DNA of 64,000 bases from Sphingobacteriales bacterium (GTDB lineage Bacteria > Bacteroidota > Bacteroidia > Chitinophagales > Chitinophagaceae), in the NCBI GenBank assembly GCA_016192105.1, contig JACPUV010000007.1:62001-126000 (forward strand), in the 5' to 3' direction. The position numbers were made by a program, and so were the translations under genes. Shown in pieces: positions 1 through 8,063 of this stretch (positions are counted from its first letter, which is position 1; every line of letters begins with the position of its first letter). The notes under the pieces were generated by a model. It was not told the DNA's origin and ran no database searches. It saw only the letters and a program-made list of their open reading frames with translations.

Positions 1-234
1 GCCATGGGATATATCCTGGGTATGGGGTTTGCATTCAAGGCAAAACCCGAAGCTTTTGCCAGCAGCAGTTGTGCCAATAAAGTGGTCAACTGATCCGGTC
101 GGGTCCTTATTACTGCAGCGGGTTGATCTCCGCTGGTGACATTCCTACCCCCTGAATTTTCCTGGTAATTCCCTGTTAAATACCTGCCGCGGTGCTGACC
201 GCATCTTACCCTGCGTATTGGATTGCTGTCCGGT
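1..234. other. left-edge stretch without an assigned gene
   Basis: No gene can be assigned securely here. On the minus strand one frame stays open from about position 236 to the window edge and reads as a plausible protein, with a leucine-rich stretch (residues like LTTLLAQLLLAKASG) near positions 20-75. It has no convincing start, and it is in a different frame from the small ORF just upstream (235-432). It may be part of a gene that continues beyond the window, or the tail of a frameshifted gene. I do not recognise a family. Confidence 0.3.
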
Positions 235-432
235 TTACTGAAGATTCCCCGTAATAGGGCCGGCGATCTGAACCGTGATCCTGCCGGTAACGGAAACCGC
301 CTGTCCCTGCTGGCGGGAGCCGGAATACCTGTTTTCCATTTCCCGGGTTTGTTCCTGGGCCACGGTGAAAGTAAGCAGCACCAGTACAAAAAGGATGACG
401 ACTATATTTCGTTCGGATAAGATCACTTTCAT
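235..432 (-). CDS. small membrane-anchored or exported protein, unknown
   Basis: A 65-residue ORF lies 51 bp downstream of engB on the same strand. Residues about 8-25 (NIVVILFVLVLLTFTVAQ) form one strong hydrophobic segment that could be a signal peptide or a single membrane anchor. The rest is short and polar, rich in Gln, Arg and Gly. I recognise no family. The TAA stop is followed by an open stretch in another frame, so a frameshifted longer gene is possible. The good hydrophobic start and the position behind engB argue for a real gene, but the small size keeps confidence low. Confidence 0.4.
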   Translation of the reverse strand: MKVILSERNIVVILFVLVLLTFTVAQEQTREMENRYSGSRQQGQAVSVTGRITVQIAGPITGNLQ

Positions 433-483
433 AAAAAAGGTATGCGCCGCAAAATACTATATTATTTTGATTCCGGTAAAGGG

Positions 484-1101
484 TCAGAGCCGGGTAAAAC
501 TCTGGTTCAGCTGCCCGATATAAGTCAGTATTTCCTTCCGGCCTGCCCTTGTGGTGGCGGAAGTTAAATAGTGGGGAGGGGGTACTTCCCACTGATCCGA
601 GAGGGCATCCAGGAATTCCTTGCAATGACGGAGGGTCGCCCCCGGTTTGTTCTTATCGGTTTTGGTAAACACAAGTACAAACGGGATCTGCCACTCGCCC
701 AACTGGTTTACAAATTCAAGGTCGATCGGCTGCGGTTCATGACGGCTGTCGATCAGTACAAAAAGACAAACCAGGTTTTCCCGTTTCCGGATATAAGATT
801 CGATCATATTGCCCCAGTTGTTCCGCGCCTTCTGCGACACTTTTGCATAGCCATAACCGGGAAGGTCCACAATATTCCATTTCTTTTTATCCGAGGAGAT
901 CACTTCAAAATGGTTGATCAGTTGTGTCTTCCCGGGAGTAGCGGAAGTCTTGGCCAGCCGGATCATCCCGGTCAGCATATTGATCAGGGACGACTTGCCG
1001 ACATTGCTGCGGCCGATAAATGCATATTCAGGCCGGTCCGCCGGGGGGCATTGTTTATAAGTGGCACTGCTGATTACATATTTTGCGGAAGTAATTTCCA
1101 T
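484..1101 (-). CDS. engB: ribosome biogenesis GTP-binding protein EngB/YsxC
   Basis: A 205-residue TrmE-Era-EngA-EngB-type GTPase, the usual length for EngB, which binds GTP and helps assemble the 50S ribosomal subunit in the cytoplasm. All G motifs are visible: G1 GRSNVGKS (30-37), the G2 threonine in the SATPGKT segment (53-59), G3 DLPGYG (79-84), G4 TKTD (146-149) and G5 TSA (180-182). The ATG at 1101 sits at the family start. It is transcribed away from ubiE, and the 188-bp gap between them is filled by a heptanucleotide repeat array. Confidence 0.96.
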   Translation of the reverse strand: MEITSAKYVISSATYKQCPPADRPEYAFIGRSNVGKSSLINMLTGMIRLAKTSATPGKTQLINHFEVISSDKKKWNIVDLPGYGYAKVSQKARNNWGNMIESYIRKRENLVCLFVLIDSRHEPQPIDLEFVNQLGEWQIPFVLVFTKTDKNKPGATLRHCKEFLDALSDQWEVPPPHYLTSATTRAGRKEILTYIGQLNQSFTRL

Positions 1102-1122
1102 AGCGGCAAAGGTAACTATATG

Positions 1123-1260
1123 GGTTGAGGGTTTGGGGTTGAGAGTTCGGGGTTGAGGGTTTGGGGTTGAGGGTTGAGAGTTTGGGGTTGAGGGTTGAGG
1201 GTTCGGGGTTGAGGGTTGAGAGTTTGGGGTTGAGGGTTGAGGGTTCGGGGTTGAGGGTTC
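1123..1260. repeat. heptanucleotide tandem repeat array (GGTTGAG-type), about 20 units
   Basis: The intergenic DNA between divergent engB and ubiE is an uninterrupted array of 7-bp units, mostly GGTTGAG with variants GGTTTGG, GGTTCGG and AGTTTGG. Units are also ordered in a higher pattern of about 42 bp (two GGTTGAG, AGTTTGG, two GGTTGAG, GGTTCGG) that recurs. The plus strand is G-rich with many GG and GGGG runs, so G-quadruplex formation is conceivable. The array runs into the ubiE promoter region. Confidence 0.95.
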
Positions 1261-1283
1261 CCCAAACTTTTCTCATAACTTTG
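1251..1283 (+). promoter_or_regulatory. probable Bacteroidota-type promoter of ubiE
   Basis: TAACTTTG at 1276-1283 matches the Bacteroidota -7 element TAnnTTTG exactly. A TTG at 1251-1253, inside the last repeat units, could act as the -33 element with a slightly long spacer (22 bp). The ATG at 1290 is only 6 bp after the -7 element, so the transcript would be nearly leaderless. Predicted from sequence only. Confidence 0.5.
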
Positions 1284-1289
1284 CCCCCC

Positions 1290-2042
1290 ATGTCAACCCC
1301 CTTACCGCACGATAAGATCATCCCTTTTAAAGATTCCGGGAAGACCAAGAAAGAGCAGGTAGCCGATATGTTTGACCGGATTGCCAGTCGCTACGACCTG
1401 ATGAACCGTTTTCTCTCTGCCCGGATCGATGTCCGCTGGCGGAAAAAAGCGATCAAACTGCTGAAAAAGGACAACCCGCAGCAGCTCCTTGATGTAGCCA
1501 CAGGAACAGCCGATATGGCCCTGATGGCCTATGCCCTTCTCAAACCCGCACAGATCACGGGTATTGACATTTCTGAAGGAATGCTTGAACTCGGGAGAAA
1601 AAAGATTGAAAAAGAGGGCCTTACCGAACATATCCGGTTACAGATGGGGGATGCTGAAACAATAAAATTTACTGATAATACGTTTGATGCCGTGATGGTG
1701 GCATTTGGAGTACGGAACTTTGAAAACCTCGAAAAAGGCCTGTCTGAGATAAAAAGGGTATTAAAACCCGGGGGCCGTCTGATCGTACTGGAATTTTCAA
1801 AACCCCGCCGCAAAGCGGTAAAAAGTTTGTACAACCTGTATATGGGGATCGTGGCCCCGCAGGTAGCCCGCTGGTTCAGGCAAAATAAAGAGGCCTATGA
1901 ATACCTCAATGAATCAGCCAACGCTTTTCCGGATCGCCAATTATTTACTGACATTTTAAAAAAAGTGGGATACTCTGATACGGAGTTCCAGCCACTGACC
2001 TTAGGTATATGTTGTATCTATTCCGGAAAAAAAGCATACTAA
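1290..2042 (+). CDS. ubiE: demethylmenaquinone methyltransferase UbiE/MenG
   Basis: A class I SAM-dependent methyltransferase that makes menaquinone from demethylmenaquinone, the last step of quinone synthesis in this phylum. I chose the ATG at 1290 (250 residues, family-typical). An earlier in-frame start would translate the tandem repeat, which is implausible. The SAM site LLDVATGTAD is at 66-75. The UbiE signatures around YDLMNRFLS (35-43) and the LKPGGRLIVLEFSKP segment are present. The last 34 bp overlap the start of porT, which suggests translational coupling. Confidence 0.95.
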   Translation: MSTPLPHDKIIPFKDSGKTKKEQVADMFDRIASRYDLMNRFLSARIDVRWRKKAIKLLKKDNPQQLLDVATGTADMALMAYALLKPAQITGIDISEGMLELGRKKIEKEGLTEHIRLQMGDAETIKFTDNTFDAVMVAFGVRNFENLEKGLSEIKRVLKPGGRLIVLEFSKPRRKAVKSLYNLYMGIVAPQVARWFRQNKEAYEYLNESANAFPDRQLFTDILKKVGYSDTEFQPLTLGICCIYSGKKAY

Positions 2043-2758
2043 AATTCTTTCTTTTACCTGTTTTTCTGAACAGTTTACTGCTCCTTTCCGAACCTGTTGC
2101 CGCGCAAATGGGTAAGGTGGAGCTGAACCTATTTGACCACGACAGCAAACCGTATTATTTCGGCATCACTGTGGGGATCAACCTCGCCCGGTTCCAGACC
2201 GAACTGCATCCCCGCTTCCTGCAATATGACAGTGTATATGTGGCTGAGCCCATCAATTCTGGCGGTTTGACCCTGGGCTTATCCGCCACAGGACGTATCT
2301 CCAATCGTTTCCAGGTCCGGTTTAACCCGCAGCTCATGTTCATCGAAAGGAATATTTATTATAAGCTGAAGTACCCGGATTTTGACGGGCAGACCGAAGT
2401 AACCAAAAAAGTGGAGTCGGTGATCATGTCCTTTCCGCTCCAGGTAAAGTTCCAAAGCGACCGGATCGGCAATTTCAGGGTTTACACCCTGGCGGGCTTT
2501 AAAGCCGATATTGATATGGCGAGTAATGCCAGGGCCAAGAAGGCCGAAGAACTTATCAAGATCGAAAAGTATGATTTCGGTCCCGAGTTTGGCATTGGCT
2601 TCAATTTCTTTTTCCCCAGCTTTATTTTTTCTCCCGAGATCAAGATCAGCAATGGTCTCCGCAATATCCATGCAAGGGATGAAAACCTGCGTTTTTCCAA
2701 CGTGTTTGATAAAATACAATCGAGGATGATCGTGTTTTCAATTCACCTTGAAGGATGA
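2009..2758 (+). CDS. porT: PorT/SprT-type outer-membrane beta-barrel protein (T9SS)
   Basis: A 249-residue protein with a signal peptide ending near VAAQ (about residue 32) and an eight-strand-type porin-like barrel. Phrases such as YYFGITVGIN, GLTLGLSATGRIS, IMSFPLQVKFQSDRI and PSFIFSPEIKISNGL follow the pattern of PorT of Porphyromonas and SprT of Flavobacterium, needed for type IX secretion and gliding. Length also fits PorT. From memory, porT next to ubiE recurs in Bacteroidota. The ATG lies 34 bp inside ubiE, and no later Met keeps the signal peptide. A generic PorT-family barrel is the alternative. Confidence 0.8.
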   Translation: MLYLFRKKSILKFFLLPVFLNSLLLLSEPVAAQMGKVELNLFDHDSKPYYFGITVGINLARFQTELHPRFLQYDSVYVAEPINSGGLTLGLSATGRISNRFQVRFNPQLMFIERNIYYKLKYPDFDGQTEVTKKVESVIMSFPLQVKFQSDRIGNFRVYTLAGFKADIDMASNARAKKAEELIKIEKYDFGPEFGIGFNFFFPSFIFSPEIKISNGLRNIHARDENLRFSNVFDKIQSRMIVFSIHLEG

Positions 2759-2815
2759 TGGGAAGAAAAGAACCAACCGGGGGCGCCCCGGAAGGTGAAA
2801 ACAATTTAAACTGCT

Positions 2816-2847
2816 AAAAAGCGCCAAAGAAACCTTTGCCGCTTTTT
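2816..2847. terminator. bidirectional terminator between porT and the RemB/Wzi-like gene
   Basis: The inverted repeat AAAAAGCG (2816-2823) and CGCTTTTT (2840-2847) forms a hairpin with an A tract on one side and a T tract on the other, between two convergent genes. A GGGGCGCCCC palindrome just upstream (near 2780-2790) adds structure. Confidence 0.6.
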
Positions 2848-2895
2848 TGGTTTCCTGAATCCTGGCATTCCGGATCCTGGTGCTCAACCCGTGTA

Positions 2896-4578
2896 TTAAA
2901 AATCAAAATCCCGCCTGTGCATATTCCAGCGCAATCCGAAGCTGATCACGGATGTATTTGCAGAAACCAGGGGCGCTGATTTTGTTTCCTGTTTACGCGC
3001 CACCGCACTCAGCTCCAGGAAAAAATTTTCCCTCCATTCATATGAAAGCAGGAAACTGGCCAGGAATACTGTTGTTTTCCAGCCACTGCCATTCTCATAT
3101 CCATAGTCACCCTGGCGGTAAGGGGGTGCATTGGGCAGGAAGATATTGCTGCCGAAACTGCGGCTGCTGCTGTCTCTCCCCTGGGTATAAGCAATCAGTT
3201 TCCCGGTGAGCAACCATTTGGGAGCCGGCTGGTAGCGCGCGACGGCAATCCATTCACTGAAATTCGCGCCCAGCGGATGAGCCAGCGGCTGATTATAATG
3301 GGTATAATTCGCAACCGAATCGCCGTGCGAGTAAGTAAAGGGGCGCACCCGGTTATGTTCTGCCTGCAGGTCCAGGTTGGGAATACCAAAGGCATCTATA
3401 TATTTTGCACCGAGCTGGATACCCCACTTATTGGCCCACCAGCCCCGGTTCTTTTTTATTTCGGATAAGAGAAATTCATCCAGCAGCAGCTGCCCGTACA
3501 ATTGAACCCGGTGCGGCAGGTTGGCTTTAACATCCAGTCCCGCTACTGAATTATCAAAACTTCCGTTCTGTTGTTCGATGGAGCGATAGAAGATGATCGG
3601 GTTCAGGTAACCGAAATCAAACCGGTTTGGCCGGCCAAAGATCACGCCTTCAAATAAACCGATATTCAGCCATTTGGTCACTCCCACATCCAGGTGGTGC
3701 ATGGCTGCATACTTCTTCCCGATCAGCCGGTCGCCCACCCGGTCATCCGCATTGTGCAGTTCCATAAAGAGATTCTGGTAATTGAATTTCCAGATCCGGG
3801 TATTCAGTTTCAGGAATAGATTGCTGTTACCAAAATCACTCAGGAATAAACTGCGAAAGCCATTCCCGATAAAATGACGATCATAACCAAATGCGACATC
3901 GATGTACCGGGTCACATTAAAAGTGAAATAACCCCGGGCATCAAAATAATCATAGCCGGTCCCTTTGAAGTTCTTATAGAATCCGGCACCGGGTACTGCT
4001 TTGCGGGCATTTACAAAATCACGGACATAAAACGGGGTCCGTTCCTGGTTATCGGTGAGATAGGTGGTGAAACCGATTTTATTCGCGATCCGTCCGCGGA
4101 GGGTCAGTCCCCTTGTGTTCTGGAACAGGGTTTCATCATTGTCCTTTTCCTTTGAAAAAGCCAGCTGGATCACGGGGTTAATTACAAGGTCGAAATCCTT
4201 CACGTGTACTTCGTAAAGATTGGCCGGGGAGGTATAAAAGTTTTTAAGGAAGGGTTTTTTGGAATTGAATTTTACCCGGTCCTGCGCCGGCAGGTATTCC
4301 AGGTTATTCTTCCCGATCCCCTGCCCGTTGTACTGATCCACCCGGGACATGGATTTTCCGGGAACCTGTAAATAATGGCTGTACGCCGCTACCACCTGTT
4401 TCCGGCTGAAAGGTTTTGTTTTTGAGTAATTGAAAAAAGAATCGGTCCGGCTTATTATTTCCAGCCGCTCCAGTAACGCTGCGGCTTTATCGCCCTGCGG
4501 CAGGTAGGTATTTTGTGAAAATGCGGAAAATGGGAGCCCGATCAGCGCCAGTCTTACAAGGCTTTGTTTAAATTGCAT
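2896..4578 (-). CDS. outer-membrane protein of the Wzi / gliding RemB-like group
   Basis: A 560-residue secreted protein with signal peptide MQFKQSLVRLALIGLPFSAFSQ. The N-terminus has the TYLPQGDKAAALLERLEI pattern seen in capsule-assembly Wzi-family proteins of Bacteroidota, among them the protein annotated as gliding motility RemB. The long remainder alternates aromatic beta-strands (RGRIANKIGFTTYL, FGYDRHFIGNGFRSLFL) and ends in F-D-F, as an outer-membrane barrel does. The convergent neighbour is porT, which fits a surface or gliding role. Role inferred from resemblance; capsule attachment is equally possible. Confidence 0.6.
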   Translation of the reverse strand: MQFKQSLVRLALIGLPFSAFSQNTYLPQGDKAAALLERLEIISRTDSFFNYSKTKPFSRKQVVAAYSHYLQVPGKSMSRVDQYNGQGIGKNNLEYLPAQDRVKFNSKKPFLKNFYTSPANLYEVHVKDFDLVINPVIQLAFSKEKDNDETLFQNTRGLTLRGRIANKIGFTTYLTDNQERTPFYVRDFVNARKAVPGAGFYKNFKGTGYDYFDARGYFTFNVTRYIDVAFGYDRHFIGNGFRSLFLSDFGNSNLFLKLNTRIWKFNYQNLFMELHNADDRVGDRLIGKKYAAMHHLDVGVTKWLNIGLFEGVIFGRPNRFDFGYLNPIIFYRSIEQQNGSFDNSVAGLDVKANLPHRVQLYGQLLLDEFLLSEIKKNRGWWANKWGIQLGAKYIDAFGIPNLDLQAEHNRVRPFTYSHGDSVANYTHYNQPLAHPLGANFSEWIAVARYQPAPKWLLTGKLIAYTQGRDSSSRSFGSNIFLPNAPPYRQGDYGYENGSGWKTTVFLASFLLSYEWRENFFLELSAVARKQETKSAPLVSANTSVISFGLRWNMHRRDFDF

Positions 4579-4616
4579 GGGTATTGGCTTTGACTAGTAA
4601 TTTCAACAGACAAGAT

Positions 4617-5963
4617 ATGCAAAATTACCTGATTCGGAATATACAGATCGTCAATGAAGGGAGCATCCGTACCGCGGATGTACTGCTGGCGAATGGCCGG
4701 ATTGAACGAATCGAAACGGTGATCGGACCTATAAGAGGAAATTATACAGAGATCAGCGGAGAGGGTAAATTTCTCTTACCGGGCTGTATCGACGACCAGG
4801 TGCATTTCCGGGAACCGGGGCTGACACATAAAGCCACTATCGGTACAGAAGCCAAAGCGGCTGTTGCCGGCGGGGTCACCAGTTTTATGGAAATGCCCAA
4901 CACCCTCCCCAATGCCCTCACCCAGGAGCTGCTGGAAGAAAAATACCAGATCGCTGCCCGCAGTTCACTGGCCAACTATTCGTTCTACATGGGTACTTCC
5001 AACAACAACACGGAGGAAGTGCTGCGGACCAATGAAAAGAAAAAAGATATCTGTGGCGTCAAGATCTTTATGGGTGCCAGCATCGGCAATATGCTGGTCG
5101 ATAATCCCAATACCCTGGACCGGGTCTTTGCCGAAAGCGAAGTACTGATCGCCACGCACTGTGAAGATGAAACGATCATCAAAAGAAACCGGGAACGGCT
5201 TAAGGAATCCGGCCGCGAACTGGTTCCGGCCGATCATCCCCTGGTCCGCGATGAAGAAGCCTGCTACGAATCATCCCTGTACGCCATCCAGATCGCCAAA
5301 AAATATGGGACCCGCCTGCATATCCTGCACATCAGTACCGAAAAGGAGCTGCAGCTTTTTACCAACCTGTTTCCACTGAAAGACAAACGCATCACATCCG
5401 AAGTCTGTGTACACCACCTGCATTTTACCAGTGAGGATTATGCAATATGGGGCAACCGGATCAAATGCAATCCCGCTATCAAGGCGCCGCACAATAAAGA
5501 GGCCCTTTGGAAAGCCCTGCTGGATGACCGGCTGGATATTATCGCAACGGATCATGCCCCGCATACATGGGAAGAAAAAGAGGTAGCGTATGAAAAAGCA
5601 TATGCCGGCCTGCCCCTGGTCCAGCACCCGCTCCTGTTAATGCTGCACTATTACAAACAGGGAAGGATCTCCCTGGAACGGATCGTGGAGAAAATGAGCC
5701 ACGCAGTTGCCGACTGTTTCCAGGTAGCGGAACGGGGCTATATCCGGGAAGGTTATTATGCCGACCTGGTGATCGTGGACCTGCAACATCCCTATACGGT
5801 TACCCGGGAAAACCTGTTGTATAAATGCGGCTGGAGCCCGCTGGAAGGATTCCGGTTTCCGGCAACGGTCACACACACATTTATTAACGGGCGTTTAGTA
5901 TATGGAAACGGGGCATGGGATGAATCTCATTGGGGAGAACGGTTGAGGTTTGACAGACCTTGA
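4617..5963 (+). CDS. pyrC: dihydroorotase (class I)
   Basis: A 448-residue amidohydrolase that closes carbamoyl-aspartate to dihydroorotate in pyrimidine synthesis. I chose the ATG at 4617 (MQNYLIRN); a TTG 33 bp upstream is the alternative. Metal and substrate motifs: DDQVHFREPG (59-68), GVTSFMEMPNT, GVKIFMGAS with the lysine that is usually carboxylated, ATHCED, EVCVHHLHF and ATDHAPH. The first His of the usual HxH pair is Gln here (Q61), a change I recall from other Bacteroidota dihydroorotases. pyrD, the next pathway step, lies 16 kb away on the same strand. Confidence 0.93.
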   Translation: MQNYLIRNIQIVNEGSIRTADVLLANGRIERIETVIGPIRGNYTEISGEGKFLLPGCIDDQVHFREPGLTHKATIGTEAKAAVAGGVTSFMEMPNTLPNALTQELLEEKYQIAARSSLANYSFYMGTSNNNTEEVLRTNEKKKDICGVKIFMGASIGNMLVDNPNTLDRVFAESEVLIATHCEDETIIKRNRERLKESGRELVPADHPLVRDEEACYESSLYAIQIAKKYGTRLHILHISTEKELQLFTNLFPLKDKRITSEVCVHHLHFTSEDYAIWGNRIKCNPAIKAPHNKEALWKALLDDRLDIIATDHAPHTWEEKEVAYEKAYAGLPLVQHPLLLMLHYYKQGRISLERIVEKMSHAVADCFQVAERGYIREGYYADLVIVDLQHPYTVTRENLLYKCGWSPLEGFRFPATVTHTFINGRLVYGNGAWDESHWGERLRFDRP

Positions 5964-5976
5964 TGATAAAAACCAA

Positions 5977-6670
5977 GAACCGAAGACACCAAGATACCAA
6001 GATGCCAAAGAAAGACCAAAATAGAAGAACCAAAGAAATTTCAAAAGGCAAATTCCAAAAAAAAGCCTTTCGATAGAGAAAAAGACTGGAGTAAACCAGA
6101 AAAAAAGCGGACTATAGTGAGAAATTGATCTTTGATAGAAAATTTGCTGCCGGTAGGTTTGACCTAAAAAAATATGGCAGAGAGTAACAGGAAATTTGAC
6201 CTGGAAGACAGAACGAGCCTGTTTGCGGAAAGAGTCAGGGATTTTTGTATGAAGCTGCCGAAAAATCCGGCAAACAGTGAATATGTGCCACAGTTGTTAC
6301 GATCCGGCAGTTCCCCGGGGGCAAATTATATCGAAGCAAATGAAGGGATCGGTGGCAAGGATTTTATAATGAAAATAAAAACCTGCCGCCGCGAAGCAAA
6401 AGAATCTGCTTATTGGCTGAGGCTGATCATTACAGATGGCAGCATTACTTCCGGGGAAGAAAGAACGGCACTGAGACAGGAGGCAAAAGAACTGGTGCTG
6501 ATCTTTACAGCCATCCTGAAAAAAAGAGGAGACACATAAACCGAAGCAGGCAATTTGATTTTTATAACCCGGGAAAAAATATCAAAAAATAAAAAAGCTC
6601 CAACTAACACTGTGAACATTATTTGATGCTTGTTTTTGATATTTATTTGACATCCTGGCATCTTCGGTTC
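5977..6670. mobile_element. possible IVS-like element: four-helix-bundle gene between inverted repeats
   Basis: GAACCGAAGA at 5977-5986 is repeated in inverted orientation as TCTTCGGTTC at 6661-6670. The similarity continues inward (CCA-GAT--CAA on both sides). The enclosed 694 bp carries one four-helix-bundle gene and otherwise AC- or AT-rich filler, including a degenerate 8-bp repeat (ACCAAGAT-type) at 5983-6008. The terminal repeats lie close to the end of pyrC and the start of the MutS-like gene. This resembles the layout of rRNA intervening sequences, which have complementary ends and encode this protein family. Mobility is inferred. Confidence 0.45.
6174..6539 (+). CDS. four-helix-bundle protein (23S rRNA intervening-sequence protein family)
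   Basis: A 121-residue protein of the S23/IVS-encoded four-helix-bundle family, related to the accessory proteins of diversity-generating retroelements. Family marks are the N-terminal LFAERVRDFCMKLP helix, the RSGSSPGANYIEANEG loop (about residues 43-58) and the CRREAKESAYWLRLI helix. Members form homopentamers that bind nucleic acid; the cellular role of orphan copies is unknown. No rRNA gene or reverse transcriptase is nearby. It is embedded in a stretch bounded by inverted repeats, unlike its housekeeping neighbours. Confidence 0.88.
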   Translation: MAESNRKFDLEDRTSLFAERVRDFCMKLPKNPANSEYVPQLLRSGSSPGANYIEANEGIGGKDFIMKIKTCRREAKESAYWLRLIITDGSITSGEERTALRQEAKELVLIFTAILKKRGDT

Positions 6671-6690
6671 CTGGAATTTTATAAAGAATT

Positions 6691-8007
6691 ATGCAAATCG
6701 ACAGTATCTCCTTCAACGACATTTCCATCTTCCACCCCGAGGAAGAATTTTCTATTTTCCATAAACTGAATTTCACAAAAACCGTTGGCGGCCGGGAATG
6801 GCTGTACAAATTTTTCAGTGAACCTCATAGCGATCTCAATAAGATCCGTGGTACCCAGAAAGTGATCCGGACCTTCATGGAGCATATCCGGCACTGGCCC
6901 TCCGAAATCAGCAACGGCACGGTACTGGTCATGGATAAGTTCCTGGACTACCCGCTCGACCCGATCAGCGAGGCCCCCGCTTCTTTCAATAACCTGTTGT
7001 ATAAATGGCTGCACCATGCGGATTATTCCATGGTCAACTATTCGATCCCGCATTTTGCCGATTTCTACCGGGGAATCCGCAAAGTGGCCGAATTGCTGGA
7101 GGGCCTGGACCTTCCCGCGAATATTCGGCTTTATATTGACCGGATCAACGGCCTCCTGCGGGAACCTCCGCTGCTGAAACTGTCGGAAACGGAACAAGGG
7201 CAACGATTCTCTATCCGGCAAAACCTGTATTTCGGGTATCATCTCCGCGGCCGGTACAAAACAAATACACTCGAACTCATCGACACTTTCAGCCGGCTCG
7301 ATGCCTGGTACTCCATGGCTGTAGCGGTGAAAACCTATGCCCTGAGTTTTCCCGAATTCCTGGAACAGGATACCCCGCTGGTGGATGCCCGCGGCCTGTA
7401 CCATATCCTGCTGCCGGAACCAGTTGCCTATGACCTGCAGATGAGCCCCGAGCAGAATTTTTTATTCCTGACCGGTGCCAATATGGCCGGCAAAAGCACC
7501 CTGATCAAATCCGTGGGAGCGGCCGTCTTCCTGGCGCATATCGGGATGGGTGTACCGGCACGGAAAATGAAACTTACCTTATTCGACGGACTGCTCAGCA
7601 ATATCAATGTCGTGGACAATATCGCCAAAGGCGAAAGTTTTTTCTTCAACGAGGTCCAGCGGATCAAAAACACGATCGACAAGATCAATAACGGGAAAAA
7701 ATGGCTGGTACTGATCGATGAACTCTTTAAGGGCACCAATGTGCAGGATGCCATGAAATGTTCGCTGGCCGTGATAAAAGGGCTGATCAAAATAAAAAAT
7801 TCCCTCTTCATTCTCTCCACACATCTCTACGAGATCGGGGAAGAACTGAAAACCTATCCCAATATTTCCTTCCGGTATTTCGAAACCACTGTCACGGATG
7901 AGCAACTCAGCTTCAGCTACCAGCTGAAAGAAGGGATCAGCAATGACCGGATCGGTTACGTGATCCTGAAAAGGGAAAAAGTGGTGGATATGCTGGAGAA
8001 ATTATAA
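6691..8007 (+). CDS. MutS-family ATPase, short form without mismatch-binding domain
   Basis: A 438-residue protein whose last 180 residues are a MutS ATPase: Walker A TGANMAGKST (261-270), a GESFFFNEVQRI segment (about 314-325), Walker B LVLIDELFKGTN (339-350) and the STHLYEIGEEL switch. The N-terminal half matches the helical lever/core region only. The mismatch-reading domain I of MutS and the Smr nuclease of MutS2 are absent. Bacteroidota carry such short MutS-like proteins of unknown role; a DNA junction or recombination function is a guess. Start ATG 6691 lies 20 bp after the right inverted repeat of the preceding element. Confidence 0.82.
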   Translation: MQIDSISFNDISIFHPEEEFSIFHKLNFTKTVGGREWLYKFFSEPHSDLNKIRGTQKVIRTFMEHIRHWPSEISNGTVLVMDKFLDYPLDPISEAPASFNNLLYKWLHHADYSMVNYSIPHFADFYRGIRKVAELLEGLDLPANIRLYIDRINGLLREPPLLKLSETEQGQRFSIRQNLYFGYHLRGRYKTNTLELIDTFSRLDAWYSMAVAVKTYALSFPEFLEQDTPLVDARGLYHILLPEPVAYDLQMSPEQNFLFLTGANMAGKSTLIKSVGAAVFLAHIGMGVPARKMKLTLFDGLLSNINVVDNIAKGESFFFNEVQRIKNTIDKINNGKKWLVLIDELFKGTNVQDAMKCSLAVIKGLIKIKNSLFILSTHLYEIGEELKTYPNISFRYFETTVTDEQLSFSYQLKEGISNDRIGYVILKREKVVDMLEKL

Positions 8008-8063
8008 CAGCTCCTGCCCGGGCGGGCGCGCAGAAATCATTACTTTTATCCGAATTTTCGGCT

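Noticed and set aside
571..1128. 185-residue open frame opposite engB
   Set aside because: It is antisense to a complete EngB with all G motifs, has no recognisable motifs and is a by-product of codon bias.
1123..1260. CRISPR-like array
   Set aside because: Units are 7 bp and contiguous without spacers, so it is a simple tandem repeat. The PKD gene repeats are coding. No cas genes are present.
1161..1289. N-terminal extension of UbiE
   Set aside because: It would translate the tandem repeat into a Gly/Leu/Arg/Val/Glu periodic peptide; the ATG at 1290 matches the family start.
6679..7404. 241-residue open frame opposite the MutS-like gene
   Set aside because: Antisense to a protein with intact Walker motifs, and no family resemblance.
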